A stretch of 64,000 bases of DNA, from assembly GCA_964591295.1 (NCBI GenBank), contig CAZQAG010000001.1, forward strand, positions 1 through 64,000. Direction: 5' to 3'. Below the pieces are notes generated by a model. It saw only the letters and a list, made by a program, of their open reading frames with translations. It did not search any database and was not told the DNA's origin. Of the stretch, positions 15,013 to 23,146 are shown one piece after another (the first letter of the stretch is position 1; each line of letters opens with the position of its first letter). The position numbers were made by a program, and so were the translations under genes. Origin of the DNA: VAXT01 sp964591295. GTDB lineage: Bacteria; Actinomycetota; Thermoleophilia; Gaiellales; Gaiellaceae.

Positions 15013-16773
15013 GTGACCGAACAGAACGGCACCTCGAATGCGGAGATTGCGGACCGGCTCGAGACGTTCGCCTCGCTGCTCGACCTTGCAGGCGCGAACC
15101 CCTACACGGCGCGGGCCTACAGGCGGGCCGCGGAGCTGATCCGCGAGACGAAGGCGCCGATCGCCGACCTGGTGAGGGCCGGTCGCGTCCGCGAGCTGCG
15201 GGGGATCGGCCCTGGGATCGAGGCTCGGCTGCGCGAGCTCGTCGAGACCGGGCGGATCGCCGAGCTCGACGAGCTGGAGAGTGAGGTCTCGCCCGAGCTC
15301 GTCGGGCTCGGGCGGTTCATCGGGCTCGGCCCCAAGCGGGCGGTCGAGATCGGACGTGCGCTCGGCGTGCGGACCGCTGACGAGTTCCGGGCCGCAGCAG
15401 CAGAGGGGAAGCTCGCCGGCGTGCCGGGGATCGGGCCGAAGACGGAGGCGAAGTTGCTCGCGGCTCTCGAGCGGGTGCAGAGGCCGCGACCTCGTCGGGG
15501 CATGCTGCTCAACCGGGCGCGGACTCTCCTCGTGGGAATCGCGGAGGCGCTAGGCGGAGAGATGGCAGGAGACCCGAGGCGTTGGCGTGACGTGAACGAG
15601 GAGTTCGCCGTCGTCTGCTTCGGCCTTCATCCCGATCCGCTGCTCGAGCATTTCGAGCGGATTCCACAGATCGTCTCGGTCGTCGAACGAAGTGAATGGC
15701 GGGCGCTAGGAATCACCGTCGAGGGCGTCCCGGTCGAGCTCGTCGTCGCCGAGCCGGGGCGGTTCGGGACCGAGCTCCTGCGCGCGACCGGCTCGCGTGA
15801 GTACGTCGAGGCGCTCGAGCCGCTGCCGGAGGCACCGGACGAGGAGGGCGTCTATCGGGAGCTCGGCATCCCCTACTGTCCGCCCGAGCTTCGCGAGCAG
15901 GCCTTCCGCGGAGAGCCGCCCGCGCTCGTCGAGCTCGCCGAGATCCGCGGCGACCTCCACGTCCACACGGACTGGTCGGACGGGAAGGCGACGGTGCTGG
16001 AGATGGGCGGGTCGGCCTTCGAGCGCGGCTACGAGTACCTCGCGATCTGCGACCACACGCGGAACGTCCGGGTCGTCCCGGGGCTCGACGCGGACGACGT
16101 CAGGCGCCAGGGCGAGGAGATCGCCGCGGCGAACGAGCAGCTCGCGCCGTTTCGGATCCTGCGCGGAAGCGAGTGCGACATCCTCCCGGACGGATCGCTC
16201 GACCTTCCCGACGACGTGCTCGCCGAGCTCGACTGGGTGCAGGCGAGCGTCCATGCGGGCCAACGTGCTCCGGCGGCAGAGGTGACTCGGCGGACGATCG
16301 AGGCGATGCGCCATCCGGCCGTGCGCTCGATCAGCCACCCGAAGGGGCGGATCATCAACCACCGCTCCGAGAACGCGCTCGATCTCGACCAGGTCTTCGA
16401 GGTCGCGCTCGAGACGGGCGTGGCGCTCGAGGTGAACGGCCTTCCCAACCGGCTCGACCTCCGAGACGTCCATGTCCGGCGCGCGATCGAGGCCGGGGTG
16501 CCGATCGTCTGCTCGACCGATGCGCACTCGGTGCGCGGGCTCGGGAACATGGGCCTTTCTGTCGCAACGGCGAGACGCGGCTGGGCAACGGGAGCCGACG
16601 TGGTGAACACGCGCCCCCTGTCCCAAATCGTCAGTCCAAAGAGCTGGCCCTCACGGGGCCGGCCGCAGGCCACCCACCGGTTTCAGCCTATCGGGGAAAT
16701 CCGCGCTTGTCTGTGTCGCGGGTGTGCCGGGATTGGAACACGCGCAATGCCGATGTTGCAACGCAAGACCTGA
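15013..16773 (+). CDS. PolX-family protein: helix-hairpin-helix, degenerate polymerase palm, PHP domain
   Basis: A 586-residue protein in the order of bacterial DNA polymerase X: N-terminal 8-kDa-like and helix-hairpin-helix segments (ELRGIGPGIEARL, GVPGIGPKTEAKLL), a palm region, and a C-terminal PHP phosphoesterase. PHP motifs are intact: HVHTDWSDG (His316, His318), CDHTRN, SECDIL, ASVHAG, SHPKGR and STDAHS, consistent with 3'-5' exonuclease or AP-site processing. In the palm the GSxRRG and GDxD motifs expected to carry catalytic carboxylates are absent (GDPRRWRDVNEEFAVV instead). Synthesis is therefore doubtful. The last 50 or so residues after NTRPL read into the 47-bp repeat, which supplies the stop. 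GTG start; alternatives are few. Confidence 0.85.
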   Translation: MTEQNGTSNAEIADRLETFASLLDLAGANPYTARAYRRAAELIRETKAPIADLVRAGRVRELRGIGPGIEARLRELVETGRIAELDELESEVSPELVGLGRFIGLGPKRAVEIGRALGVRTADEFRAAAAEGKLAGVPGIGPKTEAKLLAALERVQRPRPRRGMLLNRARTLLVGIAEALGGEMAGDPRRWRDVNEEFAVVCFGLHPDPLLEHFERIPQIVSVVERSEWRALGITVEGVPVELVVAEPGRFGTELLRATGSREYVEALEPLPEAPDEEGVYRELGIPYCPPELREQAFRGEPPALVELAEIRGDLHVHTDWSDGKATVLEMGGSAFERGYEYLAICDHTRNVRVVPGLDADDVRRQGEEIAAANEQLAPFRILRGSECDILPDGSLDLPDDVLAELDWVQASVHAGQRAPAAEVTRRTIEAMRHPAVRSISHPKGRIINHRSENALDLDQVFEVALETGVALEVNGLPNRLDLRDVHVRRAIEAGVPIVCSTDAHSVRGLGNMGLSVATARRGWATGADVVNTRPLSQIVSPKSWPSRGRPQATHRFQPIGEIRACLCRGCAGIGTRAMPMLQRKT

Positions 16774-16837
16774 CCCCTTGTCGGGTCCCCGCAATGCCGA
16801 TGTTGCAACGCAAGACCTGACCCCTTCTCGGGTCCCC
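16744..16837. repeat. Two tandem 47-bp repeat units
   Basis: Units 16744-16790 and 16791-16837 are contiguous and differ at one base (CCCCTTG versus CCCCTTC). Each contains GATGTTGCAACGCAAGACC and ends TCGGGTCCCC. The first unit provides the stop codon of the PolX-like gene. There are no spacers, so it is not a CRISPR. It resembles extragenic repeats that accompany REP-associated transposases, but no transposase is present. Confidence 0.85.
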
Positions 16838-16858
16838 CTCTCAGGCTCGCGCCCGGCC

Positions 16859-17140
16859 TCAGGCGTCGGCCTCGGTGCCCGGGCCGGTCGTCGTCCACTC
16901 GCGCACTTCGTACCAGTGGCTGTCCCGCAGAGCCGCGGCCACCCTCGGATCCGTGTGCTCCGCGTAGAACACGTTCTTGTCGAGGTCGGCGCAGATGGCG
17001 ACCTCATCCGTTGAGACGTCCTCCAGATGCACGAACGCGTCCGCCGGAAGCTTGGCCTCTGCGACCGTGTAGTGCTTGAACTGGAGATCGGGCGCAATCT
17101 CCGTCAGCTGTGGCCAGTCGGGACAGGTTCTCGAGCTCAC
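16859..17140 (-). CDS. Small conserved-looking protein coupled to the ABC exporter ATPase
   Basis: A 93-residue acidic soluble protein of unknown family, ending in VREWTTTGPGTEADA. GTG at 17140 is chosen because it overlaps the ATPase stop as GTGA and is preceded by AGGAG. The upstream extension has no such support. It is the last gene of a five-gene minus-strand unit (permease, hemE, hemH, ATPase, this). Codon use looks like its neighbours. No catalytic motif is seen. Confidence 0.65.
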   Translation of the reverse strand: MSSRTCPDWPQLTEIAPDLQFKHYTVAEAKLPADAFVHLEDVSTDEVAICADLDKNVFYAEHTDPRVAAALRDSHWYEVREWTTTGPGTEADA

Positions 17141-18354
17141 GCCGCTCCTACCTGGGGCCGCGAGCCGTCCAGCGACCATGCGCCCTCGAGAAGGAGCGGG
17201 CCGCGCGTGTCGTCGGAGCCGGAGACGATGAACTGTGCCGCGCGATCGAGGCGATGGTAGCGATGCGACCCGTCGGAGTCGACGATGGTGACGCCGAGCT
17301 GGAAGGTGCCCTCCGCGAGCGGCAGGCGGTCAACCGCGAATCGGACCTCTCCGAACCCCGGCTCCGCGCTCCAGCCCAGCTCGCCGAGATCCTGCTGGCT
17401 CGCTCCGAGCAGGGCGCCCGAAAGGTCGCGCAGCTCCAGCGAGAGGCGCGGCGGAGGGACCGACTGCTGCGTCTCGAGGAGGAGCCGGACGGAGACGGGC
17501 TCGCCGGCGACGTAGCGGTCGCGCGGAACCCCGTCGGCGCCTGCGACCGCGAGCGCGGCGACCCGCACCTCCCCCGAGCCCCACTCCCTCAGCCCCGCGC
17601 CGACCTCGGGAGGCTCCTCCTCGTCGGCCAGCAGAGCGTGGTAGCGCTTCAGCGCCTCCTCGGTCTCGCCGTCGTACTCGATCCGTCCGTCCTTGAGCAG
17701 CACGGCCCGGTCACAGAGGTGCTCGACCGCTGTGGCGGCATGCGACACGAAGCAGAGAGTGCCGCCCTGACCGGTGAACTCGATGATCTTGTTCACGCAT
17801 TTGCGCTGAAACGCCTCGTCGCCGACGGCGAAGACCTCGTCGAGGAGGAGCACCTCGGCCTGGACGTGGACCGCGATCGCGAACCCGAGCCTCATCTGCA
17901 TCCCGGCCGAATAGGTGCGCACGGGGAAGTCGATGAACCTGTCGAGCTCCGCGAAGGCGACGATCTCCTCGAGTCGCTCGTTGACCGTGCGCCGATTGAG
18001 CCCGTAGATCGACCCGCTCAGGTAGACGTTCTCGCGGCCGGTGAAGTCGGGGTGGAAACCCGCTCCGAGCTCGAGAAGCGACCCGACCGAGCCCCCGACC
18101 TCGACGCGCCCCGTCGTCGGGCCGAAGATGCCCGCGATCAGCCGGAGGAGCGTCGTCTTGCCTGAGCCGTTTCGGCCGACGAAGCCGATCGACTTGCCGG
18201 GCTCGACGTGCAGCGAGACGTCGCGCAACGCCCAGATGTCCGTCGGCTTCAGGTCTCGCCGGCGGACGATCGCCTCCTTCAGGGTCATGTTCCGCTTCGG
18301 GTAGACGCGGAAACGGCGCCCGACGTTCTCGAGCAGGATCTCGCCTTCCTTCAC
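17137..18354 (-). CDS. wzt: Polysaccharide ABC exporter ATPase, Wzt type, with carbohydrate-binding C-domain
   Basis: A 405-residue protein. Residues about 1-245 form the nucleotide-binding domain: Walker A GRNGSGKTTLLRL, signature YSAGMQMRLGFA and Walker B VLLLDEVFAVGD, with the N-terminal RNMTLKE insertion typical of O-antigen/teichoic-acid exporters. Residues about 260-400 resemble the Wzt C-terminal beta-sandwich that in some systems reads the terminal modification of the glycan. It should pair with the permease at 20274-21065. GTG start overlaps the hemH stop by 4 bp and its stop overlaps the next start by 4 bp, so translation is coupled across the unit. Confidence 0.88.
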   Translation of the reverse strand: MKEGEILLENVGRRFRVYPKRNMTLKEAIVRRRDLKPTDIWALRDVSLHVEPGKSIGFVGRNGSGKTTLLRLIAGIFGPTTGRVEVGGSVGSLLELGAGFHPDFTGRENVYLSGSIYGLNRRTVNERLEEIVAFAELDRFIDFPVRTYSAGMQMRLGFAIAVHVQAEVLLLDEVFAVGDEAFQRKCVNKIIEFTGQGGTLCFVSHAATAVEHLCDRAVLLKDGRIEYDGETEEALKRYHALLADEEEPPEVGAGLREWGSGEVRVAALAVAGADGVPRDRYVAGEPVSVRLLLETQQSVPPPRLSLELRDLSGALLGASQQDLGELGWSAEPGFGEVRFAVDRLPLAEGTFQLGVTIVDSDGSHRYHRLDRAAQFIVSGSDDTRGPLLLEGAWSLDGSRPQVGAA

Positions 18355-19244
18355 GGCTTCGAGGGTACTCCAACGACCTCGCGTGAGAGCTCGGCCAGGC
18401 CGCGGATGAAGGCGGGATCGTCGTTCAGCGACTCGATCCGCTCGAGGTCGAGCCCAAGCTCAGCGGCCCGCTCTTGCGCCTCGACGTCGATGTCCCAGAG
18501 GATCTCGAGGTGGTCGGAGACGAAACCGATCGGGCACACGAGGACGCGCGTGACACCGGCTGCCGCGAGTGTGTCGAGCTCGTCGAGCAGATCCGGGCCG
18601 AGCCAGGGCTCTCCGGTCTCGCTCGCGCTCTGGTAGGCGAACGACCAGCGTTCGAGCCCGGCCCGCTCCGCGACGAGGAACGCCGTCTCGAGCAGCTGAT
18701 CCTGGTAGGGATCGCCGGACTCGAGAATCCGTGCGGGGAGGCTGTGGGCGGTGAAGACGACGTGTCCCGCCTCGCCGCGCACGCGGTCGGCCAGAACGTC
18801 GAGGTAGGGCTCGTGCACGTGCCAGCTCTCGACGAAGCGGAGCTCGGCCCGGTCGGCCAGCGCGTCGACGAGCCGCTCGCGATAGCCCTCGACGGACAGG
18901 CGCGAATAGTGCGGCGCCAGCACAATGCCGACGATGGTGTCGGCGCCGGCGGCGAGCGCCCGCTCGACGGCGTCCGCGATGCGCGGCCGCCAGTGCTTCA
19001 TGCCCACGAAGACGGGCTCGCCCAGCTCGCGCTCCAGCGCCGCCCGCTGCGCCTCGGTCGCATCGTCGAGCGGCGAGCGCCCACCGATCCGCCGGTAACG
19101 CTCCGCCAGTGCCTCGACCGCCCCCGGGGAGATCGGCTTCCCCTCGCGCACGTCGGCGAGATACGCCGGCACATCCTCCTCGCTCGACGGGCTCCCGTAG
19201 GCCATGAGGACGATCCCGATTCGCGCTCCGCGTGAATCGATCAT
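18351..19244 (-). CDS. hemH: Ferrochelatase
   Basis: A 297-residue enzyme that inserts iron into a porphyrin at the end of haem synthesis; in actinobacteria the substrate is usually coproporphyrin III. Motifs: GIVLMAYGSPSS at the N-terminus, FTAHSLP with the metal-site His, and the signature CPIGFVSDHLEILWDID. ATG 19244 overlaps the hemE stop as ATGA, and upstream start candidates would lie inside hemE. The position between hemE and an exporter ATPase is unusual. Length is slightly under that of typical bacterial enzymes but no conserved block seems missing. Confidence 0.9.
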   Translation of the reverse strand: MIDSRGARIGIVLMAYGSPSSEEDVPAYLADVREGKPISPGAVEALAERYRRIGGRSPLDDATEAQRAALERELGEPVFVGMKHWRPRIADAVERALAAGADTIVGIVLAPHYSRLSVEGYRERLVDALADRAELRFVESWHVHEPYLDVLADRVRGEAGHVVFTAHSLPARILESGDPYQDQLLETAFLVAERAGLERWSFAYQSASETGEPWLGPDLLDELDTLAAAGVTRVLVCPIGFVSDHLEILWDIDVEAQERAAELGLDLERIESLNDDPAFIRGLAELSREVVGVPSKP

Positions 19245-20272
19245 GCGGCGACTCTCGCTGTCTGCTCGTGCACGAGCTCGACGAGGCGCCTCAGGTCGGC
19301 GGGATCGGTCTCGGGGAGCACGCCGTGGCCGAGGTTGAAGATGTGGCCGGGGCGGCCCCCCGCGAGCTCGAGAATCTGCAGCGCCGCCACCTGCGTCCGC
19401 TCGAAGGGGCCGAGCAGGAGCGCCGGATCGAGGTTGCCCTGCACGCCATGATCGGCGCCGACGCGGTGCCAACCCTCGTCGAGCGGCACCCGCCAGTCGA
19501 GCCCGATCACGTCTCCTCCCGCAGCCGCCATCGACTCGAGCAGGTGTGCCGTCCCGGTCCCGAAATGGATGGTTGGGGCGTCGACCGAAGCGAGAATGCG
19601 CGCCGAGTAGGGCGCGACGAACTCCTCGTAGTCGGCCCGCGAGAGCGCCCCGATCCAGGAGTCGAAGAGCTGGACCGCGTCGGCGCCGGCGGCGACCTTC
19701 GCCCGCAGGTAGGCGATCGAGGTCTCCGTCAGCTTCTCCATCAGCCCGTGCCAGACCTCCGGCGAGCCGTACATGCAGCGCTTCGTCTGCACGAAGTCGC
19801 GCGTCGGCTTGCCCTCGATGAGATAGCCGGCGACTGTGAACGGGCCTCCACAGAAGCCGACGAGCGCACGCTCGGGCTCGAGCTGCGAGCGCACCAGCCT
19901 CACGGCCTCGAGGATGAACGGCACCGCTTCCTCCGGATCGGGCACGCGCAGCGTTTCGACGTCGGCTGCGGTGCGCACCGGCTTGTCGATCACGGGGCCG
20001 ACGTTCTCGACGAGCTCGACGTCAACACCCATGCCGAGGATCGGCAGCATGATGTCGGCGAACATGACCGCGGCGTCGACCCCGTGGACGCGCACGGGCT
20101 CGAGGGTCACCTCCGCGCAGAGCTCCGGCTGCCGGCAGACCTCGAACAGGTTGTGGCGCTTGCGGATCTCGCGGTAGCCGGGCAGTGAGCGCCCCGCTTG
20201 GCGCATGAACCAGACTGGAGTCCGCTCGACCGGCTCCAGGCGTGCGGCTCTGACGAGGAGTGGCGTCGTCAA
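19241..20272 (-). CDS. hemE: Uroporphyrinogen decarboxylase
   Basis: About 343 residues. It decarboxylates the four acetate side chains of uroporphyrinogen III to give coproporphyrinogen III. The family signature MRQAGRSLPGYREIRK is near the N-terminus, followed by MFADIMLPILGMG, GFCGGPFTVAGYL and FGTGTAHLL. TTG at 20272 is chosen because it sits one base after the permease stop and gives LLVRAARLEPVERTPVWFMRQ, the normal beginning of the family; a longer frame overlaps the permease out of phase. Coupled to hemH downstream. Confidence 0.9.
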   Translation of the reverse strand: MTTPLLVRAARLEPVERTPVWFMRQAGRSLPGYREIRKRHNLFEVCRQPELCAEVTLEPVRVHGVDAAVMFADIMLPILGMGVDVELVENVGPVIDKPVRTAADVETLRVPDPEEAVPFILEAVRLVRSQLEPERALVGFCGGPFTVAGYLIEGKPTRDFVQTKRCMYGSPEVWHGLMEKLTETSIAYLRAKVAAGADAVQLFDSWIGALSRADYEEFVAPYSARILASVDAPTIHFGTGTAHLLESMAAAGGDVIGLDWRVPLDEGWHRVGADHGVQGNLDPALLLGPFERTQVAALQILELAGGRPGHIFNLGHGVLPETDPADLRRLVELVHEQTARVAA

Positions 20273-20273
20273 C

Positions 20274-21065
20274 TCAGAGGTGTGCCGCGAGCTGGTCGTC
20301 CACCCGTCGGAAGACGGCGGCCGCGGCGGCGAGCGCAACAAGAGCGGCGATGATCACGTACGCCACGTCGCCGGCGTGCGGAAGCCGTCCGAAGAAGAGC
20401 GGGTCGCGAATCGCCAGGACGAAAGGCGCGACGGGGTTCGCGTAGTGGAGGAAGTCGACGAGCGTGGGGTGGTTGCCAATCACGGGCAGGTCGAAGGTGT
20501 AGAAGACCGGCGTCAGGAAGAACCAGGGTAGGAGCACCGCCGTCAGGAGGTGCTCGACGTCCCGGAAGATCACCGTCACCGAGGCGAGCACAAGGGCGAG
20601 ACTGCCGGCGAGCGCGACGAGCGGCAGCACGAGTGGAATCGCGGCCCAGAACGTCGATCGCGTCTCGGGAACGACGATCAGGTTCACCGGGATGATGATC
20701 GCAAGCATCACCAGCAGCGTGACGGCGTTCGTCGCGACGGCCGCAAACGGAAGTAGCTGCCGCGGAAACCGCACCTGCTTCACGAGGTTCGCCTGGCCGA
20801 GCAGGCTCGTGCACGACATCTGAAGCGCGCCCTGGAAGAAGACCCAGGTGACGAGCCCGGAGAGCAGGAAGAGTGGGTAATGATCGATCGAGACGGCCTT
20901 CAGCAGCACCGAGAAGACGACCGTGTAGACGCCCATCAGGACGACCGGAAGCACGAGCGTCCAGCCGAGCCCGAGCACCGAGCCGCGGTACTTCACGCTC
21001 AGCTCTCGCCGGAAGAGGTTGAGGAAGAGATCGCCGTAGCGAAAGAGGTCGGCGTAGAGCGTCAC
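20274..21065 (-). CDS. wzm: Polysaccharide ABC exporter permease, Wzm type
   Basis: A 263-residue ABC-2 family membrane protein with six hydrophobic segments. The N-terminal cytosolic part contains LFLNLFRRELSVKYRGSVLGLGW, typical of O-antigen and teichoic-acid exporters, and the C-terminal half has TPVFYTFD and YANPVAPFV. GTG 21065 is chosen for family length and for the TAGACT hexamer 8 nt upstream. Its likely ATPase partner is the gene at 17137-18354, two genes away. It opens a five-gene transcription unit that also contains hemE and hemH. Confidence 0.87.
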   Translation of the reverse strand: MTLYADLFRYGDLFLNLFRRELSVKYRGSVLGLGWTLVLPVVLMGVYTVVFSVLLKAVSIDHYPLFLLSGLVTWVFFQGALQMSCTSLLGQANLVKQVRFPRQLLPFAAVATNAVTLLVMLAIIIPVNLIVVPETRSTFWAAIPLVLPLVALAGSLALVLASVTVIFRDVEHLLTAVLLPWFFLTPVFYTFDLPVIGNHPTLVDFLHYANPVAPFVLAIRDPLFFGRLPHAGDVAYVIIAALVALAAAAAVFRRVDDQLAAHL

Positions 21066-21073
21066 GGGGCAAG

Positions 21074-21079
21074 AGTCTA
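21074..21079 (-). promoter_or_regulatory. -10 hexamer TAGACT for the permease-hem-ATPase unit
   Basis: Minus-strand TAGACT ends 8 nt before GTG 21065. It faces the plus-strand TAAGGT at 21086-21091 in a 34-nt divergent gap. Confidence 0.5.
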
Positions 21080-21085
21080 GGTGTC

Positions 21086-21091
21086 TAAGGT
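21086..21091 (+). promoter_or_regulatory. -10 hexamer TAAGGT for the glycosyltransferase unit
   Basis: TAAGGT ends 8 nt before GTG 21100, again implying a leaderless or nearly leaderless transcript. Confidence 0.5.
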
Positions 21092-21099
21092 GACCCTCC

Positions 21100-22134
21100 G
21101 TGCGCATCGTCGTCGACGCAACGCCTCTCTCCCACCCGCGTACCGGCGTGGGCAACTACCTGCGCGGATCTCTACGCGGGCTGGCCGAGGCGGCGGGACC
21201 CGAGGACGAGATCGTCGCCTTCGCCGCGGTCAGCATGCTCGCGCGAAACCGCCTCCGGGAGGCCCTCGCCGACCTTCCCGTCCAGCGCCGCCTCATCACG
21301 CTCCCTCCCTCGGCGTACGTCTGGCGCCTGCTCTGGAGCCGCGCGGGCTTCCCCGCCGTCGAGCGGCTCGCCGGCCCCCTGGACGTCTTCCACTTCTCGG
21401 ACTGGATGTACCCGCGCCAGCGCAGCGGACTGCGCTCGACGATCGTCCACGACCTCATTCCGCTCCGCTTCCCGGAGTGGGTGCATCCGCGAACGCGCCG
21501 GCAGAACCTCGCGAAGTACGCGCACGCGCGGCGCACCTGCGATGTGATCGTGACCATCTCCGCGTTCACGGCAGACGACTTCGCCGACCGTCTCGGCTTC
21601 CCGCGCGAGCGAATCGTCGTCGCCTATCCGGGAGTCGACGAGCGCTTCACCCCGGCGAGAGAAAGCAACAGACTGTTGCAAAGTCAAAAGGCGTACGTGC
21701 TCATGCTTGCGCCGAATGACCCCCGGAAAAACCACAAGAACCTCGCGGCGGCGATGGAGATCGTCCGCGCCCGGAGGCCGGAGCTCGAGCTCGTGGCGCC
21801 CCGCCACGTGTCGGACGAAGACCTGCCCGGGCTCTACCGCGGCGCCGCCGTCTTCGCCTACCCGTCCTTCTTCGAGGGGTTCGGGATCCCGATCGTCGAA
21901 GCAATGGCAAGCGGGGTCCCGGTTGTCGCCTCCTCCCATCCGTCGCTCGACGAGGCCTCGGGAGACGCGGCCGTGCGCGTCGATCCCGAGAGCCCGGAGG
22001 CGATCGCCGAGGGCATCGAACGCGCCTTGACGGAGGGACAGTCCCTCTCCGCGCGTGGACTCGAGCATGCGAGGCGCTTCACGTGGCGCGCCTGCGGCGA
22101 GGCTCACCTTCAAGGCTTCGCAACAAGTCTCTGA
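21100..22134 (+). CDS. Glycosyltransferase family 4
   Basis: A 344-residue GT-B fold retaining glycosyltransferase. The N-terminal acceptor half begins MRIVVDATPLSHPRTGVGNYLRG, and the C-terminal donor half contains the EX7E motif in FFEGFGIPIVEAMASGVPVV, which binds the nucleotide sugar. It is likely to add a sugar to a lipid-linked glycan on the cytosolic face. First of three GT4 genes arranged head to tail, followed by a GT2 gene and a methyltransferase, all closely spaced. Donor and acceptor cannot be read from the sequence. Confidence 0.88.
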   Translation: MRIVVDATPLSHPRTGVGNYLRGSLRGLAEAAGPEDEIVAFAAVSMLARNRLREALADLPVQRRLITLPPSAYVWRLLWSRAGFPAVERLAGPLDVFHFSDWMYPRQRSGLRSTIVHDLIPLRFPEWVHPRTRRQNLAKYAHARRTCDVIVTISAFTADDFADRLGFPRERIVVAYPGVDERFTPARESNRLLQSQKAYVLMLAPNDPRKNHKNLAAAMEIVRARRPELELVAPRHVSDEDLPGLYRGAAVFAYPSFFEGFGIPIVEAMASGVPVVASSHPSLDEASGDAAVRVDPESPEAIAEGIERALTEGQSLSARGLEHARRFTWRACGEAHLQGFATSL

Positions 22135-22147
22135 GACACTTCCGGCC

Positions 22148-23146
22148 GTGCTCCGCGTGGGTCTCGACGTCTCTCCGCTCGCCCTGACGAAGGCGGGAAC
22201 GGCTCGCTACCTGACCAACCTCCTGGAGGGGCTCGAGCGCGACCCCTCGCTCGATGTGCGCCGCTACGAGTTCGGCGGGCCGGGCCGGCTGACGAGGGTC
22301 GCTCGAGACACGATCTGGTATCCGGTAGCGCTCCCGCGGACGGCGCGGCGGGACGGAGTCGACGTGCTCCACTGCACGACTATGCGCGCGCCCCTCCGCT
22401 CCCGAGTCCCCCTCGTCGTCACGATCCACGACGTCGCGGTGCTCCGGCACCCGGAGACCTTCAACCGCTGGACGCGCACGTACAGCGCGCTGGCTCTCCC
22501 ACGGGTCGCCCGGGCGGCAGACGCGATCGTCGTCGTGTCGGAGTTCGCCGGGGACGAAGTGCGGGAGCTGCTCCGGGTCCCCGCGGAGAAGATTCGCGTG
22601 ATCCCGCACGGGGTGGGGCCGCCCTTTCAGCCGGAAGGGCCGCGCGCAGACGGCTCGTACGTGCTGGCGGTCTCGACGCTCGAGCCGCGCAAGAACCTGC
22701 CTCGGCTCGTGGAGGGGTTCCGCCGCGCCGGGCTCAACGGTCTCGAGCTGCGGCTGGTCGGAGCCGAGGGCTGGGGTGACGTGTCCGTCGACGGCGACCG
22801 CGTCCGGCGCATTGAGGGAGTCGACGACGAGGAGCTCGCTCGGCTCTACCGTGGCGCAGCCTGCGTCGCCTACGTCTCGCTCTACGAGGGGTTCGGGCTG
22901 CCGGTGCTCGAGGCGATGGCCTGCGCCGCGCCGGTTGTCGCCCCTGCCGGTCGGCCGTATGACGAGTTCGCACACGGCGTCGCGTTCGAGGTCGACCCGC
23001 TCGATCCCGAGTCGATCGCTCGGGGGCTGCAACAGGCGGTTGCCGGTGGCGCGCAACCCGCGGGCGCGCGCCGGGCGGCGGCCGAGTTCAGCTGGGAGCG
23101 GGCCGTTCAGTCTCATGTCGACCTCTATCGCGAGCTCGCCGCATGA
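22148..23146 (+). CDS. Glycosyltransferase family 4
   Basis: A 332-residue GT-B enzyme. It starts MLRVGLDVSPLALTKAGTAR and shows the donor-site EX7E motif in YEGFGLPVLEAMACAAPVV. GTG 22148 lies 13 nt after the previous stop and gives the expected first beta strand; the longer open frame overlaps the preceding gene. Clearly related to its two flanking GT4 neighbours, which suggests tandem duplication followed by specialisation. Its stop overlaps the next ATG (ATGA). Confidence 0.87.
   Translation: MLRVGLDVSPLALTKAGTARYLTNLLEGLERDPSLDVRRYEFGGPGRLTRVARDTIWYPVALPRTARRDGVDVLHCTTMRAPLRSRVPLVVTIHDVAVLRHPETFNRWTRTYSALALPRVARAADAIVVVSEFAGDEVRELLRVPAEKIRVIPHGVGPPFQPEGPRADGSYVLAVSTLEPRKNLPRLVEGFRRAGLNGLELRLVGAEGWGDVSVDGDRVRRIEGVDDEELARLYRGAACVAYVSLYEGFGLPVLEAMACAAPVVAPAGRPYDEFAHGVAFEVDPLDPESIARGLQQAVAGGAQPAGARRAAAEFSWERAVQSHVDLYRELAA

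Noticed and set aside
16744..16837. CRISPR array
   Set aside because: The two 47-bp units are contiguous without spacers and no cas gene is present.
19241..20341. Longer N-terminus of HemE from a start at 20341
   Set aside because: The additional 23 codons overlap the permease gene out of frame and do not resemble the family; TTG 20272 right after the permease stop fits better.
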